NCBI GenBank assembly: GCA_034406715.1
Contig: CP137878.1
Coordinates: 248,001-312,000, forward strand
Direction of reading: 5' to 3'
From: Rhodotorula mucilaginosa
Taxonomy: Eukaryota; Basidiomycota; Microbotryomycetes; Sporidiobolales; Sporidiobolaceae
Length of the DNA: 64,000 nt
Both the position numbers and the translations under genes were made by a program. Positions within the stretch are counted from its first letter, which is position 1. The number at the start of each line of letters is the position of its first letter. Positions 34,095 through 46,600 of this stretch are shown in pieces. The notes beneath the pieces are model-generated. The model was not told the DNA's origin and made no database searches. It worked only from the letters and a program-made list of their open reading frames with translations.

Positions 34095-35753
34095 ATGCGT
34101 TTCGGAATCATCGCGCTGGCAGCTTTGGCGTACGGAGCGTCGGCAGCCTGTGCGGCATCATCAACCGACGGCGGCTCGCTGGAGGCTCTCCTCGACCGCA
34201 TCGCAGACCAGCATGACGGCCACGACGTCGCAAGCTCGTCTCCGGCGAGCTATGCCGGCGAATCGGCAAATGCCCCCAGCTTGCAAGCAAACGCTTCGAT
34301 TCGTGCGTTGACCCCTCTTTCCCCTTTACCGGGATCTCGCCGGGGACGGAGGACTGATTCCTTGACACTCTCTTCAGCGACCAACAAAGTGATTCGTCGT
34401 TCACGCTCGAAGAAGAACAGCGCGGAGGCGAAGCGCTGGGTCTGGGCGACCGCAGTCATTCAAGACGATTCGCCGAACGCTCCTCCCGTCGGCCAGAACG
34501 TGAACCAGCTCGGCGGTGCCCCTACCCCGATCACGACGCCCGCAGCCAACTTGCCGGCGCCTTCGTTCCTGCCCGAAGCGCAGATCGCTGCGTACTTGAA
34601 CGGAACGGTGCTGAACGGGACGGCGCTGCACGGCAACGCCTCGTCTTCTCTTGCCGCCTCGAACTCGTCCACGTTGTCGAGCACCGTTCCGGCGGCACAG
34701 ACGACCCCCTCGCCGGTGCGCAGGACATGGGCCAAGGCCTTTGGGCAACCTAAGGCGGACGACCACCGGCGCTGGATCTGGGCCACTTCTGTCATTCAGG
34801 ACGGCGCGACGGATGTTCCACCACCTGGCTCTAACGCGAACCTGCTCAGCAGTGAGTCTCGGCATTTTACTTACTTCTCTTGTCTAGACGAGAAACGCTG
34901 ATACGGTCGTCACGTAGACGGTGCCCCCGCCACCACGCCCGCCGCCACCTTGGTCTCGCCGACGTTCCCTCCCGAGCCGGCGACTACCACCAGCCAGTCC
35001 AGCGACGAGCAGACGCAGCCGACTGAGGTCCCCACTAGTGCGCCTGTCGCTGTCGATGCGACGTCACCGACCTCGAACGAGTCGAGCACTTCGACCACCA
35101 GTACCGCCGCTGCCCCCGAAAGCACGCCCGTCGCGATGCTGTTCGACTTGTTCCGGAAGATCGCGGCAGGATTCGAAGAGCTTTTGCAAGAACACGCGTC
35201 GTCGAGTGCTGCAGCCGAATCTTCCGCCGCCGCGACGCCGGTCGACAAGCGGTGGATTTGGGCAACCTCGGTCATCCAGGAAGGCGCAACCGGCGTTCCT
35301 CCTCCCGGCGAGAATGCCAATCTCCTGACGACGCCCGCCATTCCGGTGACGACTCCTCCCGTCAAGCTCGTGTCGCCGTCGTTCCCGCCGGTCGCAGCGT
35401 CGTCGAGCATGACGACCTCTCCTCCGGCGCAAGTCGTCTCGCCGTCGTCTCCGGTCGTCAAGCCAGTCGCCAGTTCGTCGGCCTCGAGTGCCCCACCTGC
35501 ACGCGGCGCTTTCAACCCCGAAGTCTTTCAAGTCATCGCGGCCGTGCCTCCCGCCGTCGTCAGTTCAAAGTCGACGACGACGACTTCCTCCTCCTCGTCG
35601 CCTGCGGCTTCGCCGACTCGCCGCAACAATTGGCTCGCGCATCAAGACCTCCTGCTCGCGAGCGCTAGCAGCGCAAGCGCAGCCGCGAGGCAGACCGGTG
35701 CCGGTCAAGTCTACCGCCACAAGAAGCGCATGATCCGCGCTCGTCGCCACTAG
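34095..35753 (+). CDS. Secreted repeat protein, candidate kexin-processed peptide precursor
   Basis: Exons 34095-34302, 34378-34851 and 34918-35753 close in phase to 505 residues. MRFGIIALAALAYGASAACA is a clear signal peptide. The body is Ser/Pro/Thr/Ala-rich with no cysteine after the signal region and several N-x-S/T sites (NGTVLNGTALHGNAS). Three copies of a roughly 50-residue repeat each start immediately after a dibasic pair: EAKR-WVWATAVIQDDSPNAPP, DHRR-WIWATSVIQDGATDVPP and VDKR-WIWATSVIQEGATGVPP. Each continues with P-[PV]-G-x-N-[AV]-N and a variable TTPA...P[ST]F tail. Further basic sites (VIRRSRSKK, SPVRRTW, HKKRMIRARRH) flank them. Repeats that start at KR/RR are the hallmark of Kex2-processed precursors such as alpha-factor and Ustilago Rep1. 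It is not the farnesylated rhodotorucine A type, since no CAAX end is present. Function is unknown. Confidence 0.75.
34437..35340 (+). repeat. Three dispersed repeats beginning W[VI]WAT[AS]VIQ after a dibasic site
   Basis: The tryptophan codons that open the units are at 34437, 34773 and 35254. Units 2 and 3 share WIWATSVIQ, GAT, VPPPG and NANLL; unit 1 is more diverged. Intron 2 lies in unit 2, right after NANLLS. The spacing is uneven, so this is not a simple tandem duplication. Confidence 0.85.
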
Positions 35754-36105
35754 TCTGTTCTCCGCCTTCGACTTCCCCCCTTGGTCCCATACTGTTTCCT
35801 CCATGCGTTTGGTCCACTTCTATACCCCGCGTTATCATCTCTCTGTAGCCCCCTCGCACACCAGCCGAGTGTAGCATCTTCTTTTCTCCTTCGCAATTCC
35901 GTAACGTACTTTCGTTCTGTCTTCTAGCACTGTTCAGATCTGATGCGATGCACGCCTTTCGCCAAAATTTCGATTTGCGAGTCTGGACATTAGATATTCA
36001 GGAAATGCAACAAAATGTACAAGGACATTTACTTCAAGCGATGATCTCCGATCCGATCCAAGCTACCAGGGGACCACCAAGCGAAGAAAAGCGCGGATCT
36101 CCGAG
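35754..36105. terminator. Convergent 3' regions
   Basis: About 350 bp between the stop codons of the secreted repeat protein and the F-box gene. It contains T-rich and AATTT/ACATTTAC patches suitable for polyadenylation on both strands. No gene seen. Confidence 0.35.
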
Positions 36106-37340
36106 TCATACTCCCCGGGCCCGATCCCACAGCGAGTCCTCCCTGTGTCTACGGACGGTGATACCGCGCTTGCGGCAGAAGTCCCAAGCACTGTCGGGCT
36201 GCGCATGGGGAATGGCAGTGCACAAGAGCATCTTGGTGCAGTTCCGAAAGCGGACGTACCATCCCATCCATGCCGATGACGTTAACGCTGCTGTTGTTGC
36301 TCAGGACAGCTTCAAGCTCTCCCTCCTCGAGCGCCATGTCGAAGTCGATACGCTTCAAGGTCGCAGGCAATGCTGCTGCCACTTCTGGCGCGGCCAAGAG
36401 GCGTTGAGGGGGCCTACTGGTGTCAGTAAGCTCGCCGCCAACGTAGTCCGTGTCGATAGTCAGGCGTTCGTTCCAGCGCGGCGCACGTTGGCAGAACCTC
36501 AGCGAGCCATGCATCCATGGTCTCACCAAATTCTTCGGTTTCATCGGCTTCGTCGTCACTCCTCATGCCGATAGTCAAGGACAAGAGGTTGGGCAACATT
36601 GAGAGATCCCTTACGTCGCCCCAAATCACGCCCAGATTGAGGTGTCTGAGAGTAGCGCCGCAAGCATGTAGGATTGGCTGTAGAAAGACATTACCCATTT
36701 TGTTCACCCATAACCAATTGAAGTCGAGCGTTTCGAGGCGAAGCGAAAGCGATGGCGATGCCGCAGGAACTCCTTTGTCGAGGGACATTACCGCGATGCT
36801 GAGGTGACGGAGCGCTGGGCACATCTGCAAGCCTTTCCACGTGTGCGCGTCGAGACCGAGGTAGTGCAGCGTGTGTAGAACTTCGCAACACGGGAGTGGT
36901 ACGCACGGCGGAATCATCGCGAGTCGTGGCAGCCACTCTGTCGACGCGGCGGCCTTTTCGAGACGCGGAAAAGTGGCGTACACAAGCTGCATCAAGTCGT
37001 GCGCCGTCATGCGAATACATCCGGGCGGCGGTTTTAGCCCCCATTGCTGGTCGGTGCGAACTTCTTTAACGAGTCCGGCTAGGTCGGGGCGGCGCCGCAG
37101 CGACATGAGGCGGTCCATCTCGTCCAACGTGATGGCAGGCCCGTAGTCAGTCTTGTTCGCGAACACGCTGTCATCCGCAGTTGAACCGATAGTGATTTTG
37201 AGGCGCTTGAAGAGGTGTGGGCGCACGAGCGGAGGAAAGACGCGTGCGGTCAGGCTGAGCGACTGGAGGTCGACCTTGCGCAAGGCTGGGTCGGCGCCGA
37301 TGAGCTGGATGAGCTCAATCGGAAGCTGCGGTACCGGCAT
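36106..37340 (-). CDS. F-box/leucine-rich-repeat-like protein
   Basis: This is a likely substrate adaptor of an SCF ubiquitin ligase, from its N terminus: MPVPQLPIELIQLIGADPAL followed by SLTARVFPPLVRPHLFKRL fits the fungal F-box pattern (LP.ELI..I......L..LSL..R...). Leucine-rich segments follow (LHTLHYLGLDAHTWKGLQMC; PALRHLSIAVMSLD; GATLRHLNLGVIWGDVRDLS). Exons 36487-37340, 36260-36416 and 36106-36198 close in phase, ending RKRGITVRRHREDSLWDRAR. The GTACGT to GCGCAG intron (36199-36259) is convincing. The other (36417-36486) removes a stretch, CAALER and then LTIDTDYVGGEL in a second frame, that itself looks like a leucine-rich repeat. A single-base frameshift instead of an intron is therefore possible. 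An upstream in-frame ATG at 37607 also exists. Confidence 0.65.
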
Positions 37341-37764
37341 CCTGGCACCTAGATCTCGCTTGACGAAGGTGTACGGCGCTGGGATGTGCAGGGACGCGAG
37401 GCCGAAAGTGCTAGTGACGATGGCGATGAAGCGGCGGCGAAGCGGGCGGCGAGCCCGGAAGGCTTTCGGAGCTATACAGGCAGCTGGAGGGGCGTAGCTC
37501 AAGCTCTCGACAGTGTCCGTCCGCTGGCGCGGCGAGGGTTGCGTGAAGCGCAAGAGGAGAAGCGCCGTCTGCTGCGTCTGCTCTCCAAAGCAACCAGCAA
37601 AAGACATCCGGACTGAATTGCGAGTTGCATAAAATCAAGTCGAAAGCTTACAGAGACCATCCGTGCTATGACGCAAATAAAGGTGGGCTGCGGACAACAA
37701 ATGCAGGTGCAAAGAGAGGAGATGTGGTGCAGAAAAAAAAAGGAGCTCGACGGCAACCAAGCGT
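37341..37764. other. Intergenic stretch
   Basis: 424 bp between two tandem minus-strand genes; it should hold the F-box promoter and the 3' region of the alpha-glucosidase. An A9 run sits at 37733-37741. The frame of the F-box gene stays open into this region, so part could be coding if the longer start is used. Confidence 0.35.
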
Positions 37765-40198
<2,434 letters not shown>

Positions 40199-41062
40199 CG
40201 TGGTGGGTGTGATAACAAGCCCGAAGAAGTAGTAGAATGCGCGCTGCAGAGGTAGACCGAGCAAGGACTTGTCGTGCACGACCCTGTACGGGCCTGAGCG
40301 ATAGAACCCACGCGATGACTGAAAGCGATGACAAGGGCCGTGCACGGTACCCGTAAAGCTGCCGAGGCTCGGCCCGTGACTGAAATGACTCGTAATACGC
40401 CCATTGTCCTCGTCGCCGGTTGCTCCCCACACTCGTCGCAATTTGGTCCCTGACACGGCAGGCAGACTGCCAGCGAGTGGCGACCGGTCCGTGGACCGAG
40501 CGGTGTGAAGCGTGCCCCCGCGGAGAGTCGACACAAGCGAACATTCAGAATGAGATGAGAGAGCAGCAGCTGCTCGGCGCTCGCTGGCCTTGCTCGTGTC
40601 ATCAGCCAATCAGCACGCCGTGTTTCCTCAAGCGACTCGCGAGCGTTGGCCTTTACGCGTGTCTACTTCGCATCGACACCTTGCGGAGTATCATGAGCCG
40701 AGGGTAGGACTGCGGCGAGAGCCGTACCCGTAGAGTTTCGAGTGCGCTCAGATCGCTCAGAGCTCAGATTGCACAGCGGTCGAAAGAAAAGCGAGACTCG
40801 CCGTGGTTTCGACAGAGTGCAGGGCTCCGGAGGTGGATCATGTCCACCCTACACCCTTGTGTAGCGGCTTGATGTATGCTCTAGCCTGATCCGAGGTCCC
40901 TGCGGTGGCGCTCGAGCCTCGTCTCCGTCGAAAGCGGACCTGCCGCGGAGCTCTCCTCCCTTCTCTGCCCTTCACACGTTTCGAGCTGCTTTGGTGAAGA
41001 CTTCTGTGGCTCAGGTCTCCATCTCTCTCCTTTACAAAGGGACTCCACCGCCCGCCGGGAGA
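40199..41062. promoter_or_regulatory. Divergent promoter region, with two short inverted repeats
   Basis: This separates the alpha-glucosidase and the plus-strand gene at 41063. Two compact palindromes lie together: GGCAG-A-CTGCC at 40461-40471 and CGGTCC-GT-GGACCG at 40485-40498, about 290 bp before the alpha-glucosidase start. CGG/CCG inverted triplets are the usual target shape of fungal zinc-cluster activators, so these are candidate sites for a maltose-type regulator. Position and function are inference. Confidence 0.35.
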
Positions 41063-43462
41063 ATGCCGCCTCCGTAAGTTGCCTTGCAGCTCAGAAACGG
41101 TCGGCGAAGGCCAGGACCAGCTCCATCTCTCCGTGCTGACCGTCAATGCACCCACAGAGAAGGACTAGCGCACAGCGGATCCGATCACAAGCGCGGAGCA
41201 GCGCACGTGGTCGAGCAGCTCTCGATCTCGCTCGACAAGGCCAAAGTCGCCCTCGCAGAATGCTGCACCGACGGCTCTGCCCATGCCTCGCTGTCGCTCT
41301 CATTGTTCCAGCAAGCGATCAGCAAACTCGACGAGACGCGCTATATGGTGCGGCGCTCTCTCGACGACGCCAAGCGGAGTGAGCGGCCGACGCCCGAACA
41401 GCACCAGCTGCTGCGCAAGTCGTACCAGGACAAGGCCGCCCCGCAAATCGATAGCAAGGCGCCGCAGGACGATTCGCACTCGATCAGCGGCCCACCCGAT
41501 CCTCTCGCACACGAGCGCTTCCTGAAGAGTCGCGCGGCTCGAAAGGATGAGAATTCGTCTTCCGCCGGGGGGCTCGGTGCACCCGTACGGCGACGGGGAG
41601 ACCAATCCATCGCGGAATCGGTCTCTCCAGACCATCACGGCGAGACTCTGGCCGCGCAAACTGTCGTCCGACCCTCCTCGGCTGCCTCGACTCGCCCTCC
41701 CCGCTCTCGTCGCGACGCCCCTCCGTTCGCCTTCTCAACCCGACCGTTGTCCAACGACGCGGTCGCCACGCCCGCCAGTCCCCCTTTCCTCGGGATCACA
41801 AAGACTCTTTCGCCGCAGCCGATTGAAGGTCATCTTAGGGACCGTTCTCCCAGCGCTCGCTCACGGAGTGCGCACTCCGAACGGGGAGCCGGCGAGGAGC
41901 TGCAAACTGCTCGCGACGACGGTGTTCGCCGCGGCAGCATGGCCCGCCACCATCGTACACCGCCAAAGGTTAGCGAGACCACGAACCGAGCTCGTTCCTC
42001 GAGCCGGGCACGTCGCTCTAGCCTGTCGTCCGAGACGTCGTTCTCTGGCGAGGACGAAATACCGTCTGTTCCCAGGTCGCGCCCTTGCAGCACGTCCTCG
42101 AGGAGGATGAGATCGGACGAGTCCCAAGGCGACGTCTCGCAGGCTGTACCGTCGCAACGGCTCTGGATAAGAGGACCGGCTCCTTCCAGTCGGCGGGCAT
42201 TTGATCTCGCATCCGCTCCGCCGCAATCCGACGACGAAGAGGAAGATGCTGAGAATGCGGACCTCACGACCATTCATCGTGCGCCGACCGCTCTGGGGGA
42301 AAAGGGCATCGTCAAGGCTATCGTCGCAGCCGCGTCGGCGCAATCGGGGTCCGAACGACTCGACCTGCTGAGATCGCTCGCGCTCGTCTCGCAAGAGTAT
42401 CGCCAAGCGGCGCAAGCCGAGCTCTTCCGCAATACCTGCCTCACCAAGTCCCGCCAACTCGACCTCCTCGTACCCGTTCTCGAGAAGAACGCAACTCTCG
42501 CTTCGGCCGTCAAAGCCCTGAGCCTGAGCGGACTTGGTCCGGGCAAAGGGTCCCGCTCCGAATTCCTCGACCAGATTCGGAGGCTCCTCGCGCCACTTCA
42601 CAACCTCGAGTCGTTCGACGAAGATCTCTCGATTCCTGACTGGGACATTGTCGACTACAAGGGAAACGACTACATCTTGTCGCCGACGTCGCGCTGCCGT
42701 CTAAAGTTCTTCAGATCGGCCTCCGCGTGGTGGGAAATCTTAGCCCTTCATGCACTCCTCACCGAACAACGCGAACTCGAATCCGTCGTCATCGGAGGCG
42801 CCGTTGTCGATCGCGAATGGGCGGCCACCGAGCTCATGACGCTTGGAAGTCCGGCAAAGAATCTCAAGCGACTTGAGGTGGCGCAAGTCCTGCACGAAGA
42901 CACACTTTTGGTGCTTCTGATGGCGACCGGAGGCAAAGAGGGCTCGCTCTGCGAGCTCGACCTTGGCTTCCAGTCCATCGACGAGGAAACGCCGCGCGCG
43001 TCCATCGTTTCGGCTTTCCGGTCCGCCGGCCAGGGACTCAGGCAGCTCACACTGCACGCACCAGCTCAAGTCTCGGGAGGTGACCTCACCGGATTCCTTG
43101 ACGAAATCGTTGCCGAGTTACCGCAGCTCGAGTCCATCGAATGGTCAGAGAACTCGACATCGGCGGCGCGGATCCCGCTCGCGTCAGCCCGTTTCCTCGA
43201 GCACCTCCCGACGAACCTTCGCCGTCTTAAAGCGCGCTCTCTCGTCTCGTTGTCAACGAGCAAAGTCCTCGCCATGCTCGAAGAGCCGGAGAAGGTTCTC
43301 TCGCTTGCAGAGCTGGAGATCGAGTGGGCCGCCGGCAGAGGAGACGAACGCGGACGCGAACCATGGTACCGCGAGCGCCACATTTCCCGCATCGAGGACG
43401 CTGCCGCCGAGCTCGGTATAGCGTGCCGGGTCGCGAAGAGCAAGGACGAGTCAACAGACTGA
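41063..43462 (+). CDS. Unidentified 771-residue protein with a leucine-rich C-terminal half
   Basis: An 11-nt first exon (41063-41073, MPP and two bases of the next codon) is joined by GTAAGT to CCACAG splicing to 41158-43462, giving 771 residues. Without this splice the frame lacks a sensible start. Residues about 25-75 are helical (VEQLSISLDKAKVALAEC; LFQQAISKLDETRYMVRRSL) and resemble MIT- or SNARE-like helices without matching clearly. The middle 250 residues are disordered, rich in Ser, Arg and Pro. From about 340 a folded, leucine-rich region begins (LDLLRSLALVSQEYRQAAQA; ELFRNTCLTKSRQLDLLVPV) that looks like an F-box followed by degenerate leucine-rich repeats (LPQLESIEWSENSTS; LPTNLRRLKARSLVSLS). 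Product family not recognised. Confidence 0.75.
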
Positions 43463-43608
43463 GAGACAGGGGGTCGCACTAGGGAGCGGCAAAGTGCGGA
43501 TGCAATTAATACGTCAGATATGCAGACGGGAACAGGTTGGCCAAAGGAGATGAAAAGGGAGAGAGACATGAAAAGCGAAGGTGGTGGGTATAGCGAATGG
43601 GGAAAAGT

Positions 43609-46600
43609 CTAGCTCAGGTTAATCTCGGCACTCTTGGGTCGGCGGAAATGCTGAAGGCGGGCATTGAGGGCGGCGATCTTGTCTGTCGAGGCCTCTGCAG
43701 GCCGGGCTGCGATTGCGCCTGCGTTCTCATCGATGTGCGAAAGAGCATCGCGGCGAGGTGCCTGACCGGGCAACGGCGTGGCGCTCTTGTCGACCGGGGC
43801 GGGCTTGATCGCCGAGAGCGGACGCTGGACTTTTCGCCCCGAACCCGCGTTAACGTTTTCCTTGTCAAGGGCAAGTGGTGGAGCTTGGGAGATCGCGCGC
43901 GGCTGAGAAGCCGTCTTGCTGTCGAACTCAGTCGGGGCCGGTCGTTTCTTCCCGGCTGACGGCGTAGTCGCGGCGGCGTCGGGCAGCGGCGCAGCAGCGA
44001 GGACCACTGGAGCGGGCGTCGACTTTGCGGCTGCCAAGTCGCGCTGGAGCGACGCAATCTTTGCCTTCAAGCGTTCCACCATGGCCGCCGACTTCTTCTG
44101 CACCTTGAGCGCCTGTAAAGACCAAACAAAGAGTCAACGAACCCGCACGCACGGCAATGGGAGACCGAACTCACGTCGATCAGCTTCTCGTCGGCTTCCT
44201 CGACGTCCAGCATGCGCGCGTCAAGCAACTTTTCGAGCTCTGCGATGCGAGCCTGGTCCTGCGGCGAAGGACCATGCGACGCGGCGCGAGCATGCTCGAG
44301 TTCGACCTCGAGCTGGCGCGCGTGGTCTTCCGCCGCGAGTTGGCCGCGCTCTCGCTTCTCCAGCTCGGTGATGACTTCGGTGAGGTTGCGAGTTGCCTCT
44401 TCGTGGGCCGCTTTGAGCTCGGCCTGCTTGGCGGCGTGCGCTTGCTGGAGCTCTGCGCGGAGGAGAACGACTGCGATGAGCGAATGGAGGGAGACGCGTG
44501 CGAGAAAAGGGACTCACCGTGCTTGAGGCCAGCGACTTCGGCAGCGAGAGCCTCAGCCTCGGCGACAGAGCTCTGGCCCAGCCTGCGCAGGGTCTGATTT
44601 TCCCGCGCCGACAACTCGAGCTCGCTATCGAGTCTAGCGATGCGTTGTTCCGCGCTACTGCTGCGCTGATCCGCCGATTCCAGCTGTGCCGCGGCGTGGG
44701 ACAGCTCTCGCTCAAGATCGTTGACTCTTTGCTGAATCTGCTCAAGGTAGAGCTCGCGCTCGGCGCTGTTCCGTCGAGCTTGATCGATCTCGCTCGTAAG
44801 ATGTTCCGCACGCTCCGTCGCCTCCTGGTTGAGCGCGGTCAGGCGGGCCTCGACGTCTGCTTGAGATTCGTGGGACGCAGCGAGTTCGTTCCGAGCGTCC
44901 TCCAGGGCTCGTCCGGCTGCAGCGAGGTCATCCACGAGGCGCTCAAGTTCTTGCTCGCCGCTGGCCAAAGCCGACTTGTGCCCCTCAGCCTACGGAACGG
45001 GGAAAAATCAGTATGTCTGCGCAGGTCTTGTCGTTGGCGGAAGGACGCACCTGTGCCCGCGCCTGTGCGAGCTCTTCACCTCTCACTTCATAGTCGACCC
45101 TCAGCTGCACGACATCGGCCAGCTCGCGCTCAAGGACCTCGGTGCGGTCTTCGGCAGCAGCCGCAATTCGCTCAATTTGCGCAGCTCGAGTGCGGACCGC
45201 CTCGACTTCATTCGCGTATGCGGCCGTCCGCTGTGCGAGCTCCTTGACATCGGCTCGTGCGACAGCAAGCTCGTCGTTCGCGGCTTTGGCGTCCGCTCGA
45301 ACCTCGCCGAGTTCCTGCTCGAGATCGAGCTTCTGCCCGACGACCTGTTCGCGCTGTCGCACGGCGGCATCCCGTTCGTCCAGCGTCGCTTGCAGCCGTG
45401 TAAACAGGGTGTCCCGCTCGAGAGTCGTCGCAGCGAGTTGTTGGCGGATGGAAAGGATCTCGTCGGAAGCCTCGGCGACGAACGTAGCATCGGCGTCTCG
45501 CTCGATCGAAGCGTCGCCTTGCTCTTCATCGTCGTCGTCAATCGCAACGCGCATCGCGAGGTTGAGCTGCAAAAGAGCAATTCTGGACTCGTACTGCCGG
45601 AGTGTCGACTCGAGCTCGGCGATCCTGTAAGAAAGGCATCAGAGCATTGCCCACGCGGTCTCAGGTTCGGGGAAGTACTTACCGGTTGTGTATACCGGCG
45701 CCTTCTGACGGCAGAGCGTCGCACAAAGACGCCAACTCGACAAGGGGATCCCGTGCGGGTGCAACCTCCTTTGCTTCGAGCTCGGCGAGATGGGACTGGA
45801 GGGTGTTGATCGCTTCTTCGCGTTGCTCGGCGAGACGAAGCGCATTGTCCCGTACCTCCTCTGCCGAGTCGAGGAGCGTTTGAAGCTGCTCCAGCTGCGA
45901 TTTTGCCACTGCAGCCTCGGCTTGAGCCTGCAACGTCGAAAAAGTCAGTCTTGCCGTGCCGCAATCTGCAGATGCAAGGTTCGTAACGCCGCACCGTCTC
46001 CATGGCTTGGTGGGCAGTCGCCAGGGTTGCTTGAAGCTGCTCCAGCTCCTCCTCGTCGCGACGGGCTGCTCCAAGCTGTTTCTGGCCCTCGGCGAGTTCG
46101 AACGTGAGATCCTGGATACGCATCTCGGCATCGCGGAGCCGGCGGCTAGCGTTCTCAGCCGCCTCGGACAGCTCCTCACGCTGCTGCTTCGCGTCCCGGA
46201 CAGCCTGCTCGAGCTTGACGTTCATCTCGCGCTCGGTCTCGTACAGCGCCTGCTTGTCCATCAGGTCGAGCTGAAGGAGGCTTACGTCTTGCGCGTTGGA
46301 TTCTCCGAGGCGGCGCAGTCGGTCCTGAAGATCGTCGGTGCGGTGCTTCGCCTCGTTGCGAGCAAAGTCGAGCCGCTCGCGGAGCTCGTCGCGCTCCTCG
46401 CGAAGTCGCAGCAAAAGAGCGACCGGATCGGTCGAGGGAGACAGGGCGAAAGACATGCTGCCGGGACTGAGAGGGGACGGCGTGGCGGGAATGGCGCGCG
46501 GCAGCGGAGTCTCCTCGACAGAAACCGAAGTCGACGACGAGTCGGCCGCGAGTTGATGCTGAAGCGCGTCTTGGGCGTCGGAAAGACGGTGCTTGGCGTC

